Of a stretch of DNA of 64,000 nucleotides, positions 57,865 to 64,000 are shown in pieces. The position numbers and the translations under genes are program-made. The notes below the pieces were generated by a model. That model was not told where the DNA came from, did not search any database, and saw nothing but the letters and a program-made list of their open reading frames with translations. The first letter of the stretch is position 1; every line of letters starts with the position of its first letter. The stretch is taken from the NCBI RefSeq assembly GCF_036182465.1, contig NZ_CP108081.1:6076001-6140000 (forward strand), written 5' to 3'. This DNA comes from Streptomyces sp. NBC_00258. GTDB lineage: Bacteria; Actinomycetota; Actinomycetes; Streptomycetales; Streptomycetaceae.

Positions 57865-58860
57865 TCAGACGGTGGCCTCGACGGGCTCGCCCGCGGTGTC
57901 GGCGTCGCTGAGGGCGGCGAAGTACCGCTCGGCGTCCAGGGCCGCCGCGCAGCCGGAACCTGCCGCGGTGATCGCCTGCCGGTAGGTGTGGTCGACCACG
58001 TCGCCGGCGCCGAAGACGCCGGCGAGGTTCGTGCGCGTGGAGGGGGAGGCGACCTTGAGGTAGCCCTCGCCGTCGAGGTCGAGCTGGCCGGTGACCAGGT
58101 CGGTGCGCGGGTCGTGGCCGATGGCTACGAAGAGCCCGGTGGCGGCAAGCTTGGAGGTCTCGCCGGTGGCGGTGTCGCGCAGGGTGAGTCCGGCGAGCTT
58201 GCCGCCGTCCTCGTGGATCTCGGCGACCTCGCTGTTCCAGGCGAAGGAGATCTTCGGGTCGGCGAAGGCGCGGTCCTGCATGGCCTTGGAGGCACGCAGG
58301 GCATCGCGCCGGTGGACGACCCTCACGGACTTCGCGAAGCGGGAGAGGAAGGTGGCCTCCTCCAGCGCCGTGTCGCCGCCGCCGACCACCACGATGTCGT
58401 GCTCGCGGAAGAAGAAGCCGTCGCAGGTCGCACAGTACGACACACCACGGCCGGACAGCGCGTCCTCGCCCGGCAGGCCCAGCTTGCGGTGCTGCGAGCC
58501 GGTCGCCACGATGACGGCCTTCGCCCGGTGGACCGTACCCGCGCTGTCGGTGACCGTCTTCACGGCGCCGGTGAGGTCGACCTCGACGATGTCGTCGGGG
58601 ACGAGCTCGGCGCCGAAACGCTCGGCCTGGGCCCGCATGTTGTCCATCAGGTCCGGGCCCATGATGCCGTCGCGGAAGCCGGGGAAGTTCTCCACCTCGG
58701 TCGTCTGCACCAGCGCGCCGCCGGCCGTGACCGCGCCCTCGAAGACCAGCGGCTTCAGCGAGGCGCGGGCGGTGTAGAGGGCGGCGGTGTATCCGGCGGG
58801 GCCGGAGCCGATGATGATGACGTTGCGTATGTCCGTGGAAGTGTTCGCCGCTGCGCTCAT
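57865..58860 (-). CDS. trxB: Thioredoxin reductase
   Basis: A 331-residue FAD/NADPH enzyme of the bacterial low-molecular-weight type. FAD motif 'VIIIGSGPAGYTAALYTARA' (residues 14-33), redox-active 'CATC' (Cys143, Cys146), NADPH motif 'VVVGGGDTALEEATFLSRF' and C-terminal FAD motif 'GVFGAGDVVDHTYRQAITAAGSGCAAALDAE'. Its ATG overlaps the stop of the second arsC by four bases. The arsC-trxB-trxA-arsC order builds the electron path NADPH, TrxB, TrxA, ArsC. Confidence 0.95.
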   Translation of the reverse strand: MSAAANTSTDIRNVIIIGSGPAGYTAALYTARASLKPLVFEGAVTAGGALVQTTEVENFPGFRDGIMGPDLMDNMRAQAERFGAELVPDDIVEVDLTGAVKTVTDSAGTVHRAKAVIVATGSQHRKLGLPGEDALSGRGVSYCATCDGFFFREHDIVVVGGGDTALEEATFLSRFAKSVRVVHRRDALRASKAMQDRAFADPKISFAWNSEVAEIHEDGGKLAGLTLRDTATGETSKLAATGLFVAIGHDPRTDLVTGQLDLDGEGYLKVASPSTRTNLAGVFGAGDVVDHTYRQAITAAGSGCAAALDAERYFAALSDADTAGEPVEATV

Positions 58861-59270
58861 GCCTGGGGCTCCGGCGCGATCTCCTTGATCAGGCCCTCGA
58901 CCAGCACCTTGATCTCGTCGCGGATCGGGCGGACGGCCTCGACGCCCTGGCCCGCCGGGTCCTCCAACTGCCAGTCCAGGTACCGCTTGCCGGGGAAGAC
59001 GGGGCAGGTGTCGCCGCAGCCCATGGTGATGCAGACGTCCGACTCCTTCACCGCGTCGACCGTGAGCATCTTCGGGACCTCGGCGGAGATGTCGATGCCG
59101 ACCTCGCGCATAGCCTTGACGGCGGCCGGGTTGACGCCGGCGCCCGGGTTGGAGCCGGCGGAGCGGACCTCGACACGGTCCCCGGCCAGGTGGGTCAGCC
59201 ACGCGGCGGCCATCTGGGAACGGCCGGCGTTGTGGACACAGACGAAGAGCACGGAGGGCTTGTCGGACAT
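58857..59270 (-). CDS. arsC: Arsenate reductase, thioredoxin-coupled
   Basis: A 137-residue ArsC of the low-molecular-weight-phosphatase type. Nucleophile loop 'CVHNAGRSQM' (Cys11, Arg17); relay cysteines Cys85 and Cys89 in 'MGCGDTCP'. It is about 60 percent alike by eye to the C-terminal domain of the arsC at 56724-57386 but lacks its helical extension. It reduces arsenate to arsenite. ATG 59270 lacks a good Shine-Dalgarno sequence; the start is supported by family length. It is divergent from arsR, and shares the operator region. Confidence 0.92.
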   Translation of the reverse strand: MSDKPSVLFVCVHNAGRSQMAAAWLTHLAGDRVEVRSAGSNPGAGVNPAAVKAMREVGIDISAEVPKMLTVDAVKESDVCITMGCGDTCPVFPGKRYLDWQLEDPAGQGVEAVRPIRDEIKVLVEGLIKEIAPEPQA

Positions 59271-59341
59271 CAGGAGGTCTCTCTTGATCTCGCGCCTGTC
59301 AGGCGGCAGAAGAGGGCACGCACACATCAGCACCCGGTGGT

Positions 59342-59397
59342 GTCAGTCACCACTGATGTGAGAGTATCAGCGCATGCTGACGTCAGTCGACACTGAT
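59342..59397. promoter_or_regulatory. ArsR operator region between arsC and arsR
   Basis: GTCAGTCACCACTGAT (59342-59357) and GTCAGTCGACACTGAT (59382-59397) are direct repeats, 40 bases apart, with an interrupted palindrome TCAGCGCATGCTGA (59367-59380) between them covering the arsR start codon. The second repeat lies within the first codons of arsR. This fits repression of both divergent genes. Confidence 0.65.
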
Positions 59398-59688
59398 CTG
59401 ATGCGGGTCCTGGCCGACCCGCTCCGCCTCCAGATCGTCACCCTGCTCGCCAAGGAGACGCTCTGCAGCACGCACCTGATCGAGGAGACGGGGGCCAGAC
59501 AAACGAACCTCTCCAACCATCTGAAGGTGCTGCGCGAGGCCGGGGTCGTGGAGACAGAGCCCTGCGGCCGGTTCACCTACTACCGGCTCAAGCCCGACGT
59601 CATCGCCGCCCTCGCCGGTCAGTTCGCCGACCTCGCGGAGACCGCGCGCGCCACCGCCGAGAACAACGTCAAGCGGTCCTGCCCCTGA
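59374..59688 (+). CDS. arsR: ArsR family repressor
   Basis: A 104-residue winged-helix metalloregulator: 'VDTDLMRVLADPLRLQIVTLLAKETLCSTHLIEETGARQTNLSNHLKVLREAGVVETEPCGRFTYYRLKPD'. Candidate arsenite ligands are Cys in 'ETLCSTHL', Cys in 'EPCGRF' and the terminal 'RSCP'. It lacks the classic CxC of the E. coli ArsR helix, so it is an actinobacterial variant with a different Cys placement. It is divergent from the arsC-trxB-trxA-arsC operon and starts the aqpS-arsO transcript. Confidence 0.92.
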   Translation: MLTSVDTDLMRVLADPLRLQIVTLLAKETLCSTHLIEETGARQTNLSNHLKVLREAGVVETEPCGRFTYYRLKPDVIAALAGQFADLAETARATAENNVKRSCP

Positions 59689-59724
59689 CCCCCGCCCTCG
59701 CGGCGACTGCACCGAGGAGTCCTG

Positions 59725-60507
59725 TTGACCGCCACCGAGGCCACCGAGCACGACAGAGCCGGGGAGTCCGCCACAGCCGTCGGCGCCGAGCCGCAGCCCG
59801 CGCCGGGGGCCACCCCGCCGCGTAACCCCCTGGCCGCCCGCGCCGCCGCCGAACTCATAGGCACGGCGCTGCTGGTGGCGGTCGTGGTCGGCTCCGGCAT
59901 CCAGGCCACCGAACTGACCAAGGACGTCGGCCTGCAGCTGCTGGCCAACTCCACGGCCACCGTCTTCGGCCTCGGCATCCTGATCCTCCTGCTCGGCCCG
60001 GTCTCCGGCGCGCACTTCAACCCGGTCGTCACCCTGGCCGAGTGGTGGACAGCGCGACGCGGAGGCGCCGGGGTCACCCTGCGCGAAGCCGCGGTGTACG
60101 TGCCCGCGCAGATCGTCGGTGCGATCGCGGGCGCCATCCTGGCGGACGCGATGTTCGGCAAACCGCTGGTGGAGTGGTCCACGCATGACCGGTCGGCGGG
60201 GCATCTGCTGCTGGGCGAGGTCGTCGCCACGGCCGGCCTGATCCTGCTGATCTTCGGCCTGGCCCGCACCGACCAACTGCGCTTCGCCCCGGTGGCCGTC
60301 GCCTCCTACATCGGCGCGGCCTACTGGTTCACCTCGTCGACATCGTTCGCCAACCCCGCGGTGACCGTCGGCCGTGCCTTCACCGACACCTTCGCGGGCA
60401 TCGCGCCGGGTTCGGTCGCAGGGTTCATCGGCATGCAAATCGTCGGCGGCGCGGTCGGGCTGGCGCTGGTGGCCCTCATCTTCATGCGCGGACGATCGGC
60501 CGCGTGA
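59725..60507 (+). CDS. aqpS: AqpS-type arsenite channel (MIP family)
   Basis: A 260-residue aquaglyceroporin with about six membrane helices and two half-helices. The first selectivity loop reads 'GAHFNPVVTL' (NPV rather than NPA) and the second 'FANPAVTVGRAFTDTFAGI' (NPA), as in arsenic-operon aquaporins. It lets arsenite made by ArsC leave down its gradient. The 35-residue N-terminal leader is acidic and cytoplasmic. TTG 59725 follows GAGGAGT. It ends by overlapping the next gene by four bases. Confidence 0.9.
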   Translation: MTATEATEHDRAGESATAVGAEPQPAPGATPPRNPLAARAAAELIGTALLVAVVVGSGIQATELTKDVGLQLLANSTATVFGLGILILLLGPVSGAHFNPVVTLAEWWTARRGGAGVTLREAAVYVPAQIVGAIAGAILADAMFGKPLVEWSTHDRSAGHLLLGEVVATAGLILLIFGLARTDQLRFAPVAVASYIGAAYWFTSSTSFANPAVTVGRAFTDTFAGIAPGSVAGFIGMQIVGGAVGLALVALIFMRGRSAA

Positions 60508-61568
60508 CCAACAAAACGCAGGTGGTGGTGATCGGCGGCGGCCAGGCGGGACTCGCCGCCGGCTACCACCTGCGCCGCCTCGGCCTCGACTTCGTCATCC
60601 TCGACGCCCAGACCGAGCCCGGCGGGGCCTGGCAGCACACCTGGGACTCACTGCGTCAGTTCTCCCCGGCCGCGTACTCCTCGCTGCCCGGCCGCCTCAT
60701 GCCGGCGCAGAGAGGCGAGACCTACCCCGACGCGCAGCACGTGGTGGAGTACCTCGCCGACTACGAGAAACGCTACGAACTTCCCGTAGAGCGGCCCGTG
60801 AGCGTCCTCGGCGTCCATCGAGACGACCAACTCCTGTGCGTCGAGACGGACTTCGGCACCTGGCACGCCCGCACGGTAATCAGCGCGACCGGCTCCTGGT
60901 GGCGCCCCTTCCTCCCCGCCGTCCCCGGCCAAGCGACCTTCGAAGGCCGGCAGTTGCACACGGTGGAGTACCGCGCCCCCGCCGACTTCGCAGGCCAACG
61001 CGTGATCGTGGTGGGCGGGGGCAACTCCGGCGCCCAGATCGCCGCCGACCTCGCCTACGCCACGGACCTGACCTGGGTGACCCAGCGTTCGCCGCGCTTC
61101 CTCGCCGACGACATCGACGGGCGTGCGCTCTTCGACGCGGCCACCGCCCGCCGCCGCGCCCTGGACGAGGGACGCACGGATACGGGCGGCGTCGCTTCGC
61201 TTGGGGACATCGTCGCCGTACCGCCCGTACGCGAGGCCCGAGACCGCGGCCTCCTGAAGGCGAGCCCGATGTTCGCACGTCTCGTCCCCGGCGGCGCCGA
61301 ATGGGCCGACGGCACTCACGCCGAGGCCGACACGATCATCTGGTGCACGGGCTTCCGCCCGGCCCTGTCCCACCTCGCACCGCTCGGCCTGCGGGGCTGG
61401 CGCGGCCACATCCTCGTGTCCGGCACCCGTGCTTCGGCCGAACCGCGCCTTCACTTGCTGGGTTACGGCGACTGGACCGGCCCTGCCTCCGCGACTCTGA
61501 TCGGCGTCGGCCGCGCGGCCCGTGACGCAGCCCGGGAGATCGGTCAACTCCTCGCCGCCGACAGCTGA
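60504..61568 (+). CDS. arsO: ArsO-like flavin-dependent monooxygenase
   Basis: A 354-residue flavoprotein of the Baeyer-Villiger/YUC-like group. FAD motif 'VVVIGGGQAGLAAGYHLRRLGLDFVILDA' (residues 7-35), NADPH motif 'VIVVGGGNSGAQIAADLAYATDLTWV' near 170, and 'TIIWCTGFRPALSHL' near 280. Such genes are recurrent in actinobacterial ars operons (arsO); their reaction on arsenic is not settled. GTG 60504 overlaps the aqpS stop (GTGA), so it is translationally coupled. Confidence 0.88.
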   Translation: MTNKTQVVVIGGGQAGLAAGYHLRRLGLDFVILDAQTEPGGAWQHTWDSLRQFSPAAYSSLPGRLMPAQRGETYPDAQHVVEYLADYEKRYELPVERPVSVLGVHRDDQLLCVETDFGTWHARTVISATGSWWRPFLPAVPGQATFEGRQLHTVEYRAPADFAGQRVIVVGGGNSGAQIAADLAYATDLTWVTQRSPRFLADDIDGRALFDAATARRRALDEGRTDTGGVASLGDIVAVPPVREARDRGLLKASPMFARLVPGGAEWADGTHAEADTIIWCTGFRPALSHLAPLGLRGWRGHILVSGTRASAEPRLHLLGYGDWTGPASATLIGVGRAARDAAREIGQLLAADS

Positions 61569-61686
61569 TGCGAGGGGCGACGTTCCACGCTTCGCGGACC
61601 TGCGCGAACACCGGGGGAAAGCCCGCCACCGCAGCCCGTACGAAATGGCAGGGCGCCAGTCGGCGTGCATTGCGTCTAATAGTGGG

Positions 61687-62997
61687 GTGACTGATCAGCC
61701 TTCATCCTCGTTGTGGCAATTCGTCCAGGACGACGACCCCAACGCGCTCACGCTCATCGTTGACACCGCGAACGGGCCCTACGTACGGCGCATACCTCCG
61801 GCGTTGCCCCTGCCGTCCGACGTGGAACACGGCCCCGGTGCCGAAGCGGCCGCACACACCGCGGCAGCCACCTGGGGCCTGCCGGACTTCGTCTTCCAGT
61901 CCGCCTACGCCAACAAGGGCTCCGGGCGGCGCGAGCTCGGCGACAGTCTGCTGATCTCCGGCGGACGCGGCGCAGTGATCCAGGTCAAGGCACGTACTGT
62001 CCAGCCCAAGGAACCGGCTGGAGAGATTGCCTGGATCCAGAAGGTGGCGACCAAGGCCATGCGCCAGGCCAAGGGCACCGTGCGCCAATTGCGGATGCTG
62101 CCCGCCGACATGGTCAACGGCCGCGACCGCACCCTGTCCGTCGACGGCAACGCCTTCGAGTGGATCGGGGTGTTCCTGCTGGACCACGAGCAGGTACCGA
62201 GCGGCACGATCTGCTCGTTGGAGCCGATCGGCATCCCCGCGATCGCCCTGACGCGGCGAGACTGGGACTTCCTCTTCGACCAGTTGCGTTCCACCACAGC
62301 CGTGCTGGACTATCTCTTCCGCGCTGCCGCCGAACCTCCCATACCCCTGGGCGAAGAGCCTGTGCGGTACTACGAGTTCGCCGCGGCCGACGAGGAGGCA
62401 CCGCCCGCGGACATCGACACCGAACTCGTCGGCCCCGGTGGCCGGCTGTTCTCCACACCGCTGCTGCCACAGACACCGATCGGCGCCGCCGGCACCCGCG
62501 CCCACCTGGTGCTGCGTCTGGTCATGGAGGACATCACCACCAGCCCGCTGCCGGACCACGCCGGTGAAGCGGACCGCCTGGCAGTCCTCTCCGATCTGGA
62601 CCAACTTCCCGTTGGAGTCCGGGAAGAGTGGGGACAACTGCTGCTGGAGATGCTCGACGACGTCACACAGGTACCCGAGGAAAGCACGAAGTGGCGCTTC
62701 CGGAGGCAGCTCAACGCCGACGCCACCCGCCAGACCGTGTACGCCTGCGCCACCCGCTTCGACGAGCAGATCCAGGCGATCTTCGGCAGCTACGTGCAGC
62801 TCCGCCATCACGAGGTCGCCGAACGCATCGGCCGACCCGATGGACTTGTCACCGTCGGAGTGGTGCTGACGCCGAGCCGCAGCGGCCGGCGCCCATGGGA
62901 CACCACGATGATCCGCGTCCACGGACCCAGCACGCTGACGGACGAAGAAGCCACGGAGTTCGGCAAGTTGTGGAACGAGAACGCCGCGACGGCCTGA
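61687..62997 (+). CDS. Unrecognised protein with possible PD-(D/E)XK-like core
   Basis: A 436-residue soluble protein not belonging to any family I recognise. Residues about 65-105 ('NKGSGRRELGDSLLISGGRGAVIQVKAR') look like a nuclease-fold hairpin: acidic residues in 'ELGDSLLI', a turn, then 'VIQVKAR', where the usual (D/E)xK is QVK. Residues 115-180 include a Lys/Arg-rich helix 'KVATKAMRQAKGTVRQL'. No helix-turn-helix or membrane segment is seen. GTG 61687 is chosen because the -10-like TCTAAT (61675-61680) ends six bases before it (leaderless). The gene stands alone between arsO and a second arsR, and may be a passenger (defence-type) gene. Confidence 0.65.
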   Translation: MTDQPSSSLWQFVQDDDPNALTLIVDTANGPYVRRIPPALPLPSDVEHGPGAEAAAHTAAATWGLPDFVFQSAYANKGSGRRELGDSLLISGGRGAVIQVKARTVQPKEPAGEIAWIQKVATKAMRQAKGTVRQLRMLPADMVNGRDRTLSVDGNAFEWIGVFLLDHEQVPSGTICSLEPIGIPAIALTRRDWDFLFDQLRSTTAVLDYLFRAAAEPPIPLGEEPVRYYEFAAADEEAPPADIDTELVGPGGRLFSTPLLPQTPIGAAGTRAHLVLRLVMEDITTSPLPDHAGEADRLAVLSDLDQLPVGVREEWGQLLLEMLDDVTQVPEESTKWRFRRQLNADATRQTVYACATRFDEQIQAIFGSYVQLRHHEVAERIGRPDGLVTVGVVLTPSRSGRRPWDTTMIRVHGPSTLTDEEATEFGKLWNENAATA

Positions 62998-63017
62998 TCC
63001 CCGTTGCTACGTGAAGG

Positions 63018-63395
63018 TCAAGCCGCGGGGATGGCTGCGGTCAGCATCTGCCCCATTGCGGCCACGACCGACGGCTCGACCCGGTAGTACACCCACGTGC
63101 CTCGCCGCTCGGAGCTCAGCAGCCCGGCTTCCCTGAGTTTCTTCAAGTGGTGGGAGACCGTCGGCTGCGAGACACCCACGTCGGAGATGTCGCACACGCA
63201 CGCCTCGCCGCCCTCGTGCGAGGCGACCAGCGAGAACAGACGCAGACGGACCGGGTCACCGAGCGCCTTGAACATCGCAGCGGTCCGCTCGGCCTCCTCG
63301 GCCGTCAGCGGCCGCTCGGTGAGCGGCGGGCAGCACGGCACGACACCCTCGGCAACCCCGGGCTCCAGCAGCGGCAGCACCTTGATGTTCGACAT
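63018..63395 (-). CDS. arsR: ArsR/SmtB repressor with CxC arsenic-site
   Basis: A 125-residue metalloregulator. The winged helix 'MFKALGDPVRLRLFSLVASHEGGEACVCDISDVGVSQPTVSHHLKKLREAGLLSSERRGTWVYYR' carries the classic ArsR metal-site 'CVCD' in helix 3, and the N-terminal arm has a Cys-Cys pair in 'VVPCCPPL' that can be a third ligand as in some ArsR/CadC proteins. ATG 63395 lies within a 34-base palindrome. It is different in Cys layout from the other arsR in the locus, so the two may sense different forms or control different operons. Confidence 0.93.
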   Translation of the reverse strand: MSNIKVLPLLEPGVAEGVVPCCPPLTERPLTAEEAERTAAMFKALGDPVRLRLFSLVASHEGGEACVCDISDVGVSQPTVSHHLKKLREAGLLSSERRGTWVYYRVEPSVVAAMGQMLTAAIPAA

Positions 63396-63420
63396 ACGTC
63401 TATGTTGACATACGTCGAAC
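63387..63420. promoter_or_regulatory. Operator of the second arsR
   Basis: A 34-base imperfect palindrome spans the arsR start codon: GTTCGACATACGTC on the left, TATGTT in the centre, GACATACGTCGAAC on the right. The repeated half-site GACATACGTC appears twice in direct orientation as well. This fits autorepression by blocking the start of transcription. Confidence 0.7.
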
Positions 63421-63445
63421 CAGAGCGCCCCGGGTCGCAGTCTCA

Positions 63446-64000
63446 TCAGCCTCGATGCAGGTACGCCGCCAAGCGTTGTGCCATCCGGCTCGCGTCCCTG
63501 CCGACCCCGCGCAGCGAGTTCGAGGACAGACTGCGCTGCCACTCCAGCCCCACGTACGCCAGACCCGAGTGGGAAAGAGAGATGCCGTCGCGCCGGCGGG
63601 GACGACCGGCGTCGTCGAGTGCCCCGTCCAAGTCGGCGAGGTAGGGGAGGTCCGGCCGGTAGCCGGTGGCCAGGAGGATGGTGTCCACCTCCTCCCGCAC
63701 CCCGTCGGGCCAGATCACCTTGGCGCCGTCGATGCCCGTGAACAGTTCCCGCCGGTCCGGTGCACCCCGGGTGAGCGCGGCTCGGTGGCGGCCGTCATCG
63801 ATGACCAGCTGCGTCGGTGGAGTGCGGATCAAGCGTCCGAGCGGGGCGGTGTCCACGCCGCTGCGTGCGAGCCAGAAGTGCAGGTCACGGCCGAGAATCC
63901 GCTGCCGCGCGAACTTCACCGGCCCCCGGCTCGCAAGCGTCACCCGGGCCACACCGGCGAGCTCTGCAGCAATCTGCACCGCGGAGTTCCCCGCCCCGAC
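63446..64000 (-). CDS. ArsO-like FAD-dependent oxidoreductase (partial, runs off right edge)
   Basis: The C-terminal 185 residues of a flavoprotein monooxygenase. The frame is open through position 64000; 'VGAGNSAVQIAAELAGVARVTLASRGP' is the NADPH-binding motif, followed by 'FWLARSGVDTAPLGRLIRTP' and 'VDTILLATGYRPDLPYL'. It resembles the arsO at 60504-61568 but is clearly a different protein. It is co-directional with and downstream of nothing visible; its promoter and N-terminus lie beyond the window. It probably belongs to a further arsenic-related transcript. Confidence 0.85.
   Translation of the reverse strand, partial: VGAGNSAVQIAAELAGVARVTLASRGPVKFARQRILGRDLHFWLARSGVDTAPLGRLIRTPPTQLVIDDGRHRAALTRGAPDRRELFTGIDGAKVIWPDGVREEVDTILLATGYRPDLPYLADLDGALDDAGRPRRRDGISLSHSGLAYVGLEWQRSLSSNSLRGVGRDASRMAQRLAAYLHRG

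Overview
The window is a piece of a Streptomyces (or very close actinobacterial) chromosome. GC content is very high, many genes start with GTG or TTG, and two genes contain the rare TTA codon. It carries the developmental regulator bldC beside valine dehydrogenase (vdh), the Lsr2 paralogue lsrL beside purSQL, and the purD-dnaX pair, all in an arrangement typical of Streptomyces cores. Most of the window is conserved core; two stretches are accessory: a small RiPP locus at about 16.1-23.65 kb and an arsenic-resistance locus from about 56.7 kb to the right edge.

Layout. 0-5.3 kb: a PrsW-type membrane protease, an aldo/keto reductase, an M23 cell-wall peptidase under a cyclic-di-AMP (ydaO-type) riboswitch, and a SpoIIE-type phosphatase. 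5.4-8.9 kb: initiator tRNA, then two dispersed riboflavin genes (a RibD-like protein with its domains in reversed order, and ribA) around a MarR regulator whose likely operators sit in both the marR and ribA promoters; tRNA-Lys. 9-16.1 kb: amino-acid permease, DEAD-box helicase with an RGG tail, lipoprotein, small metallopeptidase, metallophosphoesterase, tRNA-Glu.

16.1-23.65 kb (main discovery): a compact locus between tRNA-Glu and tRNA-Asp/tRNA-Phe. It encodes a KamA-type radical SAM aminomutase with a bldA-dependent TTA codon, a RimK-like ATP-grasp protein, TfuA, a 58-residue peptide made almost wholly of four 13-residue repeats ending in Gly-Ala-Cys, a YcaO protein, an MFS exporter and a second ATP-grasp ligase. 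TfuA plus YcaO indicates backbone thioamidation. The peptide, which too short for routine gene calling, has its own promoter and a strong ribosome site and is the likely substrate. A degenerate copy of the tRNA-Glu 3' half lies at the far end, so the locus looks like an island placed in a tRNA cluster.

23.7-53.7 kb: HrpA helicase between two identical tRNA-Asp genes, bldC, vdh, DUF3073, and a long stretch with purM, purF, purL-purQ-purS, purC and purD. Interspersed are a META-domain lipoprotein, a mycothiol-dependent isomerase-like protein, an M23 peptidase with an ArsR-like regulator, lsrL, and an ABC-transporter/two-component operon bracketed by identical tRNA-Gly(GCC) genes. A dimethylformamidase-like protein and a membrane protein that looks like a catalytically dead M48 peptidase complete this part. 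53.8-56.6 kb: dnaX, SRP RNA, tRNA-Ser.

56.7-64 kb: arsenic locus with two arsenate reductases, thioredoxin and thioredoxin reductase (an electron relay for the reductases), two ArsR repressors with visible operators, an AqpS-type arsenite channel, two ArsO-like flavoproteins (the second runs off the edge) and an unexplained 436-residue protein with a possible PD-(D/E)XK-like core. The thioredoxin tail is an out-of-frame fusion to a remnant of another gene.
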